From assembly GCA_002398565.1 (NCBI GenBank), contig DGZP01000064.1, positions 26,700-90,699 on the forward strand: a stretch of DNA of 64,000 nucleotides, given 5' to 3'. This stretch comes from Proteiniphilum sp. UBA4977 (GTDB lineage: Bacteria > Bacteroidota > Bacteroidia > Bacteroidales > Dysgonomonadaceae). The notes beneath the pieces were generated by a model. That model saw only the letters and a list, made by a program, of their open reading frames with translations. It had not been told where the DNA came from and searched no databases. Shown here piece by piece: positions 7,330 through 15,979 of this stretch; the stretch's first letter is position 1; each line of letters starts with the position of its first letter. A program made the position numbers and the translations under genes.

Positions 7330-9390
7330 TTAATTATATCCTGGATTCTGATCCAGCGAAGGTAACCTGCGCGTCTCGGAACGAGGAATGGGTACCCAGA
7401 TCAGTTTTTTGTCTACTACACGGGAAAGATAAGACGATGTGGCCGGAATGGTACGTCTGTAGTAACTCTCACGGTCGGCACCATCGGGGTTCATTCCACG
7501 GATTGGTTCTCGTTCCGACTCTTCGTAGATGCCCCAGCGACGCACATCGTAGAAACGCCTGTTCTCCCATAAAAACTCCACCATCCGTTCACGTTCAACC
7601 GCTTGTTGCACTTCGGCCTTGCTGTTCAATTGATCCGACGACAGGCCGGGTAGTCCGGCGCGGTAGCGAACCAGATTAAAGGAGTTCTTGATCTCATCGA
7701 TATCTCGGGTAAGCGTATATTGCTGATTACCCAGCTGGATATTATGGCTACCCGTTAAGTTGTTAAGTGCCTCGGCATATGACAGCAAGATCTCTGCGTA
7801 CCTGATAATGGGGTATGCTTTCGGTATATGACGTGCCCCGGTACCGTTAAATGCATCATAGGGGTGATTATACTTCCTGATCACATAGCCCGTGATCGGG
7901 TAGTTTGGCGAAGTCGCAGTAACACCTCCCCTGCCGTCAACATCCTGGTAGTAATATTTTGCTGTGTGCATATGCTGTGTTGTGCTGGACAATGCCTGCC
8001 AAACCGCTTCATTAAAACCTACAGAGGCATAAAAGCGCATCTCTCTGTTGTCGTACATTTTAAATACGCCGGCGTTCATCGGGTATCCTGAGAACGACTT
8101 CGGCTGTTCGGTAAAAAGATCGTCAAAGGTTCCTCCCGCAGGAAGGTCGGCTACCGCCTCAAAGTACGTATCACCACGCGCTTCTTCTCTGGTGCGACCG
8201 TCTGCCATCAGGTAAGCATCTACCACCTTTTGTGTCACGCAGAAACGTCCCCAGCCACCCAGCGAGGGAGGAAAAGAGCCCCGGCTGATATACTCGTTGA
8301 GATAGGAGGTGTTTCTACCCCAGATCAGTTCCTTATTAATCGCCGATACGGCTTCCCCGGTAAAAATATCAGAATAGGATCTGAAAGGATCGATTCCTGC
8401 GGCTCCATCAGGATAGCTACCATAGAAATTCGGATCAGTGGTTACCCCTACAGGGAGTGCGGGAGTATTCTCATCTGCTTTTACCGTATAGAGCTTATAA
8501 ATGCCCATATCGATCACCCTTCTGGCAGCAGCTGCCGCCAATGCCCAGCGACTTTCATCGTATTGCTGGGATACGTAGTGTACACCATCCGTGGAGCGCT
8601 TCCAACTTCCAAAATAGGAACTGGCAACAGGTCCACCGTTAAACAATGGACTGGCATGAATCAGTCTTAGTCTTGCGATTAAGCCATAAGCAGCTCCTTT
8701 GGTCGGGCGACCGAAATCGAGAATACCCACTTCCTCGGGAAGCAGTTCCGCTGCCCTCTCAAACTCACCGCAAACATATTCCATTGCTTCGTCGTAGGTT
8801 GCTCTCGGACGATCGTAATATTCCAACGACTCGTTGGTATTTACCACTTCATCTCCCAGAAGAATTGGCGGGCCATAGTCCACCAATAAGTTATAGTAGG
8901 CATATGCGCGGATAAAGCGTGTATATCCTTCAATCCGTAGCCGGTCGGCGGTGGTCAGATCTCTGGGCATACCAAGATTTTGCAGAACATTATTTGTCTT
9001 ACGGATGATTTTGTAATAGTTGTTCCATTGATTCAGGTTGGGGTTGGAATCTCCAAAAAAATCAGGAGTAATGCGCCCGGTAGCAAAATCCATTCCATAA
9101 TACACATTGCTGGAACCCCCGCCTGTTAACCCGTTAAATCCTTCATCGGCAGCCATTGGCCCGGGAGTGAAACCAAACCTGATAGTCTGTGATTCGTCTG
9201 GAAACATCGCCGCAGCCCCCCACATGTAAGCTTCAATATAGCGGGCATTGACGAATGCTGAATCAATATTAAATTCGTCGTCAAAGTAATTATCTATATT
9301 CAGATAATCCTTACAAGAGGTTGTCGCGAAGCTGATTAAGGCCACAACTACTCCCAGGATTATCTTTTTGATGCTTATCGAATTCTTCAT
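7330..9390 (-). CDS. SusD/RagB-family nutrient-binding lipoprotein
   Basis: 686 residues. A lipoprotein signal (ISFATTSC, Cys26) is followed by the SusD-typical KDYLNI. An N-terminal TPR-like region contains WNNYYKIIRKTNNVLQNL and GYTRFIRAYAYYNLLVDYGPPILL. The C-terminus carries the RagB signature (YAEILLSYAEALNN, VERERMVEFLWENRRFYDVRRWG, PIPRSE). It forms the lid of the SusCD complex encoded by the gene 21 bp upstream. At 686 residues it is longer than the classic SusD of about 550, so it probably has enlarged ligand loops. No glycoside hydrolase gene lies in this operon, and the promoter array suggests induction by phosphate limitation instead of a sugar sensor. Confidence 0.92.
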   Translation of the reverse strand: MKNSISIKKIILGVVVALISFATTSCKDYLNIDNYFDDEFNIDSAFVNARYIEAYMWGAAAMFPDESQTIRFGFTPGPMAADEGFNGLTGGGSSNVYYGMDFATGRITPDFFGDSNPNLNQWNNYYKIIRKTNNVLQNLGMPRDLTTADRLRIEGYTRFIRAYAYYNLLVDYGPPILLGDEVVNTNESLEYYDRPRATYDEAMEYVCGEFERAAELLPEEVGILDFGRPTKGAAYGLIARLRLIHASPLFNGGPVASSYFGSWKRSTDGVHYVSQQYDESRWALAAAAARRVIDMGIYKLYTVKADENTPALPVGVTTDPNFYGSYPDGAAGIDPFRSYSDIFTGEAVSAINKELIWGRNTSYLNEYISRGSFPPSLGGWGRFCVTQKVVDAYLMADGRTREEARGDTYFEAVADLPAGGTFDDLFTEQPKSFSGYPMNAGVFKMYDNREMRFYASVGFNEAVWQALSSTTQHMHTAKYYYQDVDGRGGVTATSPNYPITGYVIRKYNHPYDAFNGTGARHIPKAYPIIRYAEILLSYAEALNNLTGSHNIQLGNQQYTLTRDIDEIKNSFNLVRYRAGLPGLSSDQLNSKAEVQQAVERERMVEFLWENRRFYDVRRWGIYEESEREPIRGMNPDGADRESYYRRTIPATSSYLSRVVDKKLIWVPIPRSETRRLPSLDQNPGYN

Positions 9391-9411
9391 TGCGCTTTAT
9401 ATTTTGTAATA

Positions 9412-12400
9412 TTATAGATTAAGATATATCTGGACTGCGTAGGTTGTAGGTATCGGGTAAATACGACCGTTCCATGCTGCCTGTTCCGGATCAAAAATTT
9501 TCACCTTATCCCAAATGTACAGGTTGTTGCCAACAAATTGCAAGTCGATGGAAGAGACTCCGAACTTCTTAATAAAATCATGATTGAGATGATAATTCAA
9601 TGTCACTTCCTGTAGACGCAGGTAGCGTGCATCTCCCTCCCAGAAAGTAGAAAGCTGACTGTTATTGGCATTGTTACCATATTGCAGTCGCGGGAAACGT
9701 GCATCGGGGTTTTCAGCCAAAGCAGGGTCTATGCCATGTGCCAACGCATAGTCCTTGGGTATCCACCGATTCGCAGGATCGGCAGCCAGGCTGAGCACAT
9801 TGCCCTGATTACCCTGAAAAAAAGGCATGTAACCCATGCCGTTTACTTCTGTCACACTATTCACGCTAGTGGACTGTCCCACATAAAAGAACGAAGTCTT
9901 TCCGGTTCCTTTGAACAACACTCCCAGCGTAAATTTTTTGTAACGCAGCTCCCCGCCTATGCCATACATCGTCAATGGATAATTGCTATGCGTCAAGGGT
10001 ACTTTATCCATGCTGTTGATCACCCCGTCACCATTGATATCCTTATACTTGATGTCTCCGGGCATCACCGGCCCAAAGGTCTGTTGCGGGCTGTATTTGA
10101 TATCATCCTCATCTTTGAAGAGACCGAGTGCCTGGTACCCTCGGATGGAGTTGTAGGGGAAACCATTATACTCCAGATAAGGATATTCGAGGTAGGCCTG
10201 CTCCCAGTTTTGCACACTGTTTTTTGAATAGGTGAAGTTTCCCCGTACTGTGAAACCCAGCTCGGGAGTAATATCCGTGGAATAACTGATATTTCCGTCG
10301 GCTCCGGAACTCTTCATGCGTCCCACGTTGGCAAAGGGGTTGGAGATCACGCCCACGTACTCCGGAACCTGCACCCTTTGTTGAAAGATACCGTTCCGCT
10401 GATCTTTGAAAAAATCGATTACAAAATCCAACTTGTTATTAAAAAGCTTGCCTTCAAATCCGAGGTTCGATTTGATTGCCCTCTCCCAGGCAAGGTTGTC
10501 TGCCCCGATACGTGTCTCGCTTATTGTCTCAATTCCCGGTACACCCCATACAGATCCGGTACCTTCGTTGACCTTGGTCAAATAAGGAAAACGTATACTG
10601 GTGATGCGGTCGTTTCCCACACTACCGTATGAAGCTCTGATCTTGAAATAATTCATCCATGGCGCAGTCTCCTGCATAAAATCATAGCTTGTCGGCACCC
10701 ATCCCAAGGCAATTGATGGAAAAAATCCATATTGCCTGCCCGGCTGAAAATTCTCGGATCCGGTGTACCCAAAGTTAGCATCCAAGAAATAAGTGTCACG
10801 GAAACCATAAGTCAACCTGCTTGAAACTCCCTGATAACGCAGTGGAATGGCTTCGAGGTTGTTTGTCGCGTCTTGCGAATGCTTGGCGTCACTGATGTAA
10901 TAATAAACCAACGCTGATGTGCGGTGATCCTCTCCGAAGATCTTATCATAATTAAGTACAGCTTCCAGGTGATACTTGCGATACTGTTGGGTGGATTTGC
11001 TGTAGGAAGCGCTTTTCGCCTGTACTCTTTCAAGCATGATGAGTGAGCCGTCGTAATTACGTCCGGTAGCTTCATAGAGAGAGGGTTGAATATATCTTCT
11101 CTCTGAGAAGAAGCTGTGAATATCGTAGGCTCCCTGAATCCTGAATTTCAACCCATCCAACAGACTGGAGAGATCCTGGCTCAATGCCAACGTAGCCTTC
11201 CCTTTAAACGCCTGGTCAGAGGCTTTCCCGGTACGGTTGATCATCACATATGGAGAGGATTGTGCAGCATCGCCGATACCGGGGTAGAGACCGTTGGAAT
11301 AGATTGTAGGGATAGCCAGCGGAGTGAGCCGGGCCTGCGCGTTCCAGATATAACTCGTATTTGCGATTCCCGGCTGATCAAACTGAGAATAGAAACCATC
11401 TGAACCAAAGTAGACAGTAGTCGTGTTGGTGAGGTTCAGGTCGAGGTTTATCCTGTAATTGTAGGTATCGTACCCTACATTGGAGCTGTAAATACTGTTT
11501 TTATCTACGTTATAAGCAGCGGATTCACTGCTTGCACCCAGGCTGAGAAAATAACGGGCTACCTCACTCCCACCCCGTCCACTCACGTAATAGCTGTGGC
11601 GCCAAAAGTTATTTTTCAGAATTTCGTCCTGCCAGTTTACATCCGGGTACATATCCGGATCCATACCATACTGGATGATTCCCATCTCCGTATCGTCGTA
11701 CAGGGGGGCATCACCACGAACTACACTGGCTTCGTTAGCCAGCTGGGCATAATCATAGGCACACAAATAATCCGGTAGACGGTTTAGTCCCGATAAGGTA
11801 AGATTTGCCCTGCCTGTAATCTGTATGCGGTCTACGGTCCCTTTTTTGGTGGTGACCAGCACCACCCCATTGGCTCCTCTTACTCCATATACAGCGGTAG
11901 CAGCGGCATCTTTCAGGATGGAGAAGCTCTCGATATCGGCGGCATCTATCGTGTTGAGGTCACCCTCCAAACCGTCTATAAGCACGAGAGCACTGCTGCT
12001 GGCACCGAATGTACCGATGCCGCGCACCCAAAACTCTGATATGTTCTTTCCCGGTTCACCACTGTTTTGCAAGGAGATTACGCCTGCCGCCCGACCACCA
12101 AGCAAGTTGGCGATAGATGGAGCCGGGGATTGGAGTTCTTTCACGCCCACCGTAGTGATAGCCCCCGCGGAACTGATTTTTCTTTCTTTTGCTCCCAAGC
12201 CGACTACGACGAATTCCTCCAGTCCCACTCCCATTTCGGTGAATTGCATGACCAGGTTATCAACAGATTTTATTGAGACGTGCTCCATCGGCTCATAGCC
12301 TACGAAAGTAAAAACCAACCGGTCGCCATATTCCACTTTAATGGAGAATTTTCCCTTGTCATTACTGGCAATGCCTGCAGTGGGTCTGTCCTTCACATAT

Positions 12401-12537
12401 ATTGAAACACCTGGAAGGGGTTTGCCAAGCTCATCGAGCACGGTACCGGAGATACTTAATTGTTCTGTTTGTTGTGCGTAAGCAACCGTATGCAAAAGGC
12501 ACAAGGAAAGGACACACAAAGTGTGGATAATCTTCAT
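9412..12537 (-). CDS. SusC/RagA-family TonB-linked outer-membrane transporter
   Basis: 1041 residues. A signal peptide (through AYAQQ) is followed by a CarboxypepD-like domain (about 27-100), the TonB-box region (VGLEEFVVVGLGAKERKIS), and a plug with SusC-specific features (SIANLLGGRAAGVISLQNSGEPGKN, FWVRGIGTFG, SALVLIDGLEGDLNTIDAADIESFSILKDAAATAVYGVRGANGVVLVTTKKG pattern). The barrel extends to the C-terminal aromatic strand. It pairs with the SusD protein encoded 21 bp downstream to import an unknown ligand into the periplasm. It lies 16 bp after the IPT/NHL gene, so the operon order is IPT/NHL-susC-susD-DUF4361. There is no nearby extracytoplasmic sigma, anti-sigma or hybrid sensor gene, the usual regulators of SusCD loci. 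Confidence 0.95.
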   Translation of the reverse strand: MKIIHTLCVLSLCLLHTVAYAQQTEQLSISGTVLDELGKPLPGVSIYVKDRPTAGIASNDKGKFSIKVEYGDRLVFTFVGYEPMEHVSIKSVDNLVMQFTEMGVGLEEFVVVGLGAKERKISSAGAITTVGVKELQSPAPSIANLLGGRAAGVISLQNSGEPGKNISEFWVRGIGTFGASSSALVLIDGLEGDLNTIDAADIESFSILKDAAATAVYGVRGANGVVLVTTKKGTVDRIQITGRANLTLSGLNRLPDYLCAYDYAQLANEASVVRGDAPLYDDTEMGIIQYGMDPDMYPDVNWQDEILKNNFWRHSYYVSGRGGSEVARYFLSLGASSESAAYNVDKNSIYSSNVGYDTYNYRINLDLNLTNTTTVYFGSDGFYSQFDQPGIANTSYIWNAQARLTPLAIPTIYSNGLYPGIGDAAQSSPYVMINRTGKASDQAFKGKATLALSQDLSSLLDGLKFRIQGAYDIHSFFSERRYIQPSLYEATGRNYDGSLIMLERVQAKSASYSKSTQQYRKYHLEAVLNYDKIFGEDHRTSALVYYYISDAKHSQDATNNLEAIPLRYQGVSSRLTYGFRDTYFLDANFGYTGSENFQPGRQYGFFPSIALGWVPTSYDFMQETAPWMNYFKIRASYGSVGNDRITSIRFPYLTKVNEGTGSVWGVPGIETISETRIGADNLAWERAIKSNLGFEGKLFNNKLDFVIDFFKDQRNGIFQQRVQVPEYVGVISNPFANVGRMKSSGADGNISYSTDITPELGFTVRGNFTYSKNSVQNWEQAYLEYPYLEYNGFPYNSIRGYQALGLFKDEDDIKYSPQQTFGPVMPGDIKYKDINGDGVINSMDKVPLTHSNYPLTMYGIGGELRYKKFTLGVLFKGTGKTSFFYVGQSTSVNSVTEVNGMGYMPFFQGNQGNVLSLAADPANRWIPKDYALAHGIDPALAENPDARFPRLQYGNNANNSQLSTFWEGDARYLRLQEVTLNYHLNHDFIKKFGVSSIDLQFVGNNLYIWDKVKIFDPEQAAWNGRIYPIPTTYAVQIYLNL

Positions 12538-12553
12538 TTTATCAGTAGATTTA

Positions 12554-13906
12554 TTATTCTATAACCAATTTGCGAATCCGGGCGTTTCCCCAATCGGCAA
12601 TATAAATTTCTCCCAGTTCATTGATGGCGACACCCCAGGGGTTTCTGAAAAGTGATTGCACTGGGCCACCATCTTTGTAGCCTGCAGTACCCGGCTGGCC
12701 GGCCACTGTGGAGACAATGCCATCGGCAGAGAGCATGCGGACACAATGGTTTCCGTAGTCAGCGATAAACATGTTTCCATCGTTATCGAACTTGATATCT
12801 TTGGGATAGTTAAATAAGGCGTCTTCGACGGGGCCATCACGAAAGCCACTTCCTCCCGGTGCATTCAGACGTTTAAACCCGCTATCGGGATTACGTAGAT
12901 CAAGCATCATGATACCCTGTCTGAATTCCACGGGGCTTGCATTGGAATGCAGGGTAATATAGAGTTCCCATGGCTTCTTGGGGTTAATACCTTGTCCATA
13001 TTGCGATCCGTAAGGGCCTTGGTGAATGATCGTGGCCTCATACGTATCCGGATTAATTCTGGCGATCTTTCCATCCCGGAATCGGGTATAGAGATGATTG
13101 TCGTAAGGACTGAACGTAACAAAGTTGGCATAACGGTCGTTCCACACGATCGAAGCATAGTCTGATGCAGAGAATTTGGCGTTTCGCTGACGGGGGTTCC
13201 ATGCTTCGCGAGGATCAAAGGAGAAGAACACCTCCGGCACCGATTCATGAGAAGCAGTAAGGATACCGGTCGCACGGTCCACTGTAAGTCCGTTTGCGTA
13301 TAATACACGTTCTGTTGTCGTTTTGGCCTCATATAATGCGGTAACTATATTTTCCTTTTCACTGATCCGGGCTACCCCCCAGGTACCGCCATCGCGCCAT
13401 GACATAAAGAGATTCCCTTCGGCATCCAGGTCCAGATACTTTCCATACACATGAGCCTGATCGAGTGGCCCCTCGAGGAAATCTTGCGTGCCGTTCCCGG
13501 TCACCGTGGTTACCTGTGCCTGCGGAGTATACAGAAAGGATTCATCGTATGTGGCAGAATTTTCACCCACCACCACCTTGATTACCGGTTTATCGCCCGG
13601 CAGGCGGGGTACGATAGCGTAAATACGATTACCGCTGGAAGAAACCACTGCCGCTTTCTTGTTGTTGAAATAGACTTCAATCCGGCTGGCATCTGTCCCG
13701 AAGTTCTCTCCATTTAATAGGATCTTATCTTTCGCTCCTCCCTCAGTCGGTGAAAAGGTTGTCACGACAACCGGTTTCGAGGGATCATGTAGTTGTCCGG
13801 AATGTGTTTCCGCATCGTTTTTGCAGGATAACAGTAAAAAAAGAGCCATTAAAGTCGAAACGGTACACCATAACAGCCATGCTCTACAAATATTAAACAC
13901 TTTCAT
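12554..13906 (-). CDS. IPT/TIG-NHL repeat surface lipoprotein
   Basis: 450 residues. A lipoprotein signal (LFLLLSC, Cys28) is followed by an IPT/TIG immunoglobulin-like domain (about 45-120: VVTTFSPTEGGAKDKILLNGENFGTD) and an NHL-type beta-propeller (about 130-450), with clear blades such as FNYPKDIKFDNDGNMFIADYGNHCVRMLS and FRNPWGVAINELGEIYIADWGNARIRKL. Proteins of this layout commonly accompany SusCD pairs and are thought to act as surface binding or scaffold proteins. It is the first gene of the SusCD operon and sits directly behind the second copy of the duplicated PHO-box-like promoter. No catalytic residues were recognised. Confidence 0.88.
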   Translation of the reverse strand: MKVFNICRAWLLWCTVSTLMALFLLLSCKNDAETHSGQLHDPSKPVVVTTFSPTEGGAKDKILLNGENFGTDASRIEVYFNNKKAAVVSSSGNRIYAIVPRLPGDKPVIKVVVGENSATYDESFLYTPQAQVTTVTGNGTQDFLEGPLDQAHVYGKYLDLDAEGNLFMSWRDGGTWGVARISEKENIVTALYEAKTTTERVLYANGLTVDRATGILTASHESVPEVFFSFDPREAWNPRQRNAKFSASDYASIVWNDRYANFVTFSPYDNHLYTRFRDGKIARINPDTYEATIIHQGPYGSQYGQGINPKKPWELYITLHSNASPVEFRQGIMMLDLRNPDSGFKRLNAPGGSGFRDGPVEDALFNYPKDIKFDNDGNMFIADYGNHCVRMLSADGIVSTVAGQPGTAGYKDGGPVQSLFRNPWGVAINELGEIYIADWGNARIRKLVIE

Positions 13907-13944
13907 ATTACTTAATATGCCAATTTTATTTGTGGGATTTCAGA

Positions 13945-14031
13945 GCACAAAGGTCTGTTATAAATGTTACAGAACGGCTACACTTGCGCTACGTTTTTGT
14001 TAAGATTTTAGGGCACATAAAAAAACGGGGC
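13945..14031. repeat. 87-bp direct repeat, copy 2
   Basis: Differs from 6271-6357 at three positions, all within the half-site array (two GTAAC half-sites read GTAGC here, plus one spacer base). This copy runs into a complete terminator hairpin for the helicase gene. The repeat-to-repeat distance is 7,674 bp and encloses exactly one operon. Confidence 0.9.
13948..14003 (-). promoter_or_regulatory. PHO-box-like promoter C
   Basis: Reverse-strand half-sites TTAAC (14003-13999), GTAGC (13992-13988), GTAGC (13981-13977) and GTAAC (13970-13966) lie at 11-bp intervals, with the -7 element GACCTTTG at 13955-13948. The geometry is identical to element B, but the two inner half-sites carry a transition that may weaken binding. 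It drives the IPT/NHL-susCD operon. Confidence 0.65.
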
Positions 14032-14044
14032 TGAGGCCCCGTTT
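14019..14044 (-). terminator. Terminator of the DEAD-box helicase gene
   Basis: In reverse-strand RNA, AAACGGGGC (14044-14036) pairs perfectly with GCCCCGUUU (14031-14023) around a CUCA loop and is followed by a U run. It lies 24 bp after the helicase stop and overlaps the end of the 87-bp repeat. Confidence 0.9.
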
Positions 14045-14067
14045 CGACTTGTTTATAGTTGATTGAG

Positions 14068-15786
14068 TTAATACCGTTTTTTATTTTTTCGCTTTTTCCC
14101 GCCAAATTCAGATTTAGCTCTCCCATTTCCTGATCTCTCAGCCTCCTGTGCCAGCTGTACAATCAGCTTCCGGTCTTCTATATACATGCCGCGAAAAGTA
14201 TTGACAATTTTTCCCGCAAGCTCTTCCGGTACTTCAAAAAAGGAAAAGTTTTTCATCAGGTCGATACGTCCTACTGGTACCTTCCCCTTTACATTGTCGT
14301 TAATAAAGCCCATGAGGGTGGCAGGGTTCACATTATCAATTTTACCCACGTTGATAAACAAACGGGTATATCCTTTCTCAGCCTTACGTGATCCATTCTC
14401 CTGTCTCTCTCCTCTTTTTCCGCGTGATTCATCGCGCCCCCGTCTGGATGGGTATTCCTGCGGTTGTTCTATTTCTTCCGCCAGCTGATAATACTCAATT
14501 AAACGATTAAACTCCAGGGAAACAATACGTTTAATAATATCCTCCTTCTCCAGCCATTCCAGTTTACGAAATATGGAAGGCAACAAACGTTCTATCTCCC
14601 CTTCGTTTACCTTTACCTTTTCAACCTTATCCACAAAGTTGAACAACTGTTTCTCGCAAATCACATCCCCTTTGGGAATTTCTCTTTTCTCAAATTTCTT
14701 GTTGATCAGTTTTTCGATCTGTGTAACTTTCCCTTTCTCCTTGGTATGGATGATGGATATTGAGGTACCTGTCTTTCCAGCTCTGCCGGTTCTCCCGCTG
14801 CGATGCGTGTAGATCTCGAAGTCGTCGGGCAATCCGAAGTTGATGATATGGGTCACGTCGTCCACATCCAGTCCGCGTGCAGCCACATCGGTCGCAACCA
14901 AAAGCTGGAGATTGTGATTCCGGTATTTTGCCATCACAAAGTCACGCTGTGCCTGCGAGAGATCACCATGCAATGAATCTGCATCATAGCCGTCCTGGAG
15001 TAGCTTGTCGGCTATTTCCTGGGTTTCTTTGCGGGTACGGCAGAAGATGATACCGTAAATATTGGGATAGTAATCCACGATACGCTTCAATGCCAGGTAT
15101 TTGTCTTTGGCATGCACCATGAAGTAGATGTGTCGCACGTTTTGTGCTCCTTCATTTTTTCGACCGATAGTAATCTCTATCGGATCCTGCATATACTTCC
15201 GGGTAATCTTTTCAATCTCCTTCGGCATCGTAGCAGAAAACAGCAACATGCTCCGCTCCTGCGGCAGATAGGAAAGAATTTCATCGATGTCCTCAGAGAA
15301 ACCCATGTTCAGCATCTCATCTGCTTCATCCAGCACCATGGTATGTACGTTACTGAGTGATACTGTCTTACGCTTAATCAGATCGATAAGTCTTCCGGGG
15401 GTAGCCACGATGATATGGACCCCTCTTTTCAGGGTACGTATCTGACTTTCGATGCTCGATCCGCCATATACCGGAAGAATCTTTATATCTTCCACATATG
15501 CAGAATAGTCGGTGAGGTCACCCGCGATCTGTAAACAGAGTTCCCGCGTGGGGCAGAGAATAAGAGTCTGTGGTGACAGCAAACCGATGTCTGTTTTCTG
15601 AATAATTGGAATCCCGAAAGCAGCTGTTTTTCCGGTTCCTGTTTGTGCGAGCGCGATAATATCGCGTGTGTTGGCCAGCAACTGAGGAATTACCTCTGTC
15701 TGTACCGGCATGGGCTGTTCGAATCCCAATTCCGCAACCGCTTGCTGAATTTCAGGGATTATACCCAGTTCTTGAAATGTACTCAT
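14068..15786 (-). CDS. DEAD-box ATP-dependent RNA helicase with DbpA RNA-binding domain
   Basis: 572 residues. The helicase motifs appear in order: Q motif (PMPVQTEVIPQL), I (AQTGTGKTA), Ia (PTRELCLQIA), II (VLDEADEML), III (SAT), V (ARGLDVDDV) and VI (HRSGRTGRAG). A basic linker rich in R/G (RRGRDESRGKRGERQENGSRK) leads to a DbpA-type RRM at about 475-550 (TRLFINVGKIDNVNPATLMGFIN). It should unwind structured RNA, probably in ribosome assembly or at low temperature, like CsdA/DeaD. It has a roughly 155-nt leader downstream of a consensus -7 element, as expected of cold-responsive helicases. The subfamily name deaD is likely but not certain. Confidence 0.93.
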   Translation of the reverse strand: MSTFQELGIIPEIQQAVAELGFEQPMPVQTEVIPQLLANTRDIIALAQTGTGKTAAFGIPIIQKTDIGLLSPQTLILCPTRELCLQIAGDLTDYSAYVEDIKILPVYGGSSIESQIRTLKRGVHIIVATPGRLIDLIKRKTVSLSNVHTMVLDEADEMLNMGFSEDIDEILSYLPQERSMLLFSATMPKEIEKITRKYMQDPIEITIGRKNEGAQNVRHIYFMVHAKDKYLALKRIVDYYPNIYGIIFCRTRKETQEIADKLLQDGYDADSLHGDLSQAQRDFVMAKYRNHNLQLLVATDVAARGLDVDDVTHIINFGLPDDFEIYTHRSGRTGRAGKTGTSISIIHTKEKGKVTQIEKLINKKFEKREIPKGDVICEKQLFNFVDKVEKVKVNEGEIERLLPSIFRKLEWLEKEDIIKRIVSLEFNRLIEYYQLAEEIEQPQEYPSRRGRDESRGKRGERQENGSRKAEKGYTRLFINVGKIDNVNPATLMGFINDNVKGKVPVGRIDLMKNFSFFEVPEELAGKIVNTFRGMYIEDRKLIVQLAQEAERSGNGRAKSEFGGKKRKNKKRY

Positions 15787-15954
15787 TTGTATAAATTATA
15801 AATGTGGGTGTATTGATCTTTCTCCGTACTCCACATTACCAACTTTATAAAGATGAGAGAAAATTCAATGTCTGTCTGTGATTTTTGGGGATGATGATAA
15901 CCTGTTTTGGTAAAGGATATAAAAACCACCTAAAAAAAATCGGCTGCAAAGGTA
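15787..15954 (-). promoter_or_regulatory. -7 element and long 5' leader of the helicase gene
   Basis: TACCTTTG on the reverse strand (15954-15947) matches the Bacteroidota -7 consensus. Transcription from it would give a leader of about 150 nt, much longer than the 20-30 nt seen elsewhere here. The leader holds A/T-rich stretches but no strong hairpin that I can see. Confidence 0.5.
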
Positions 15955-15979
15955 TGAAAATAAATCGAATAAATGTGAA

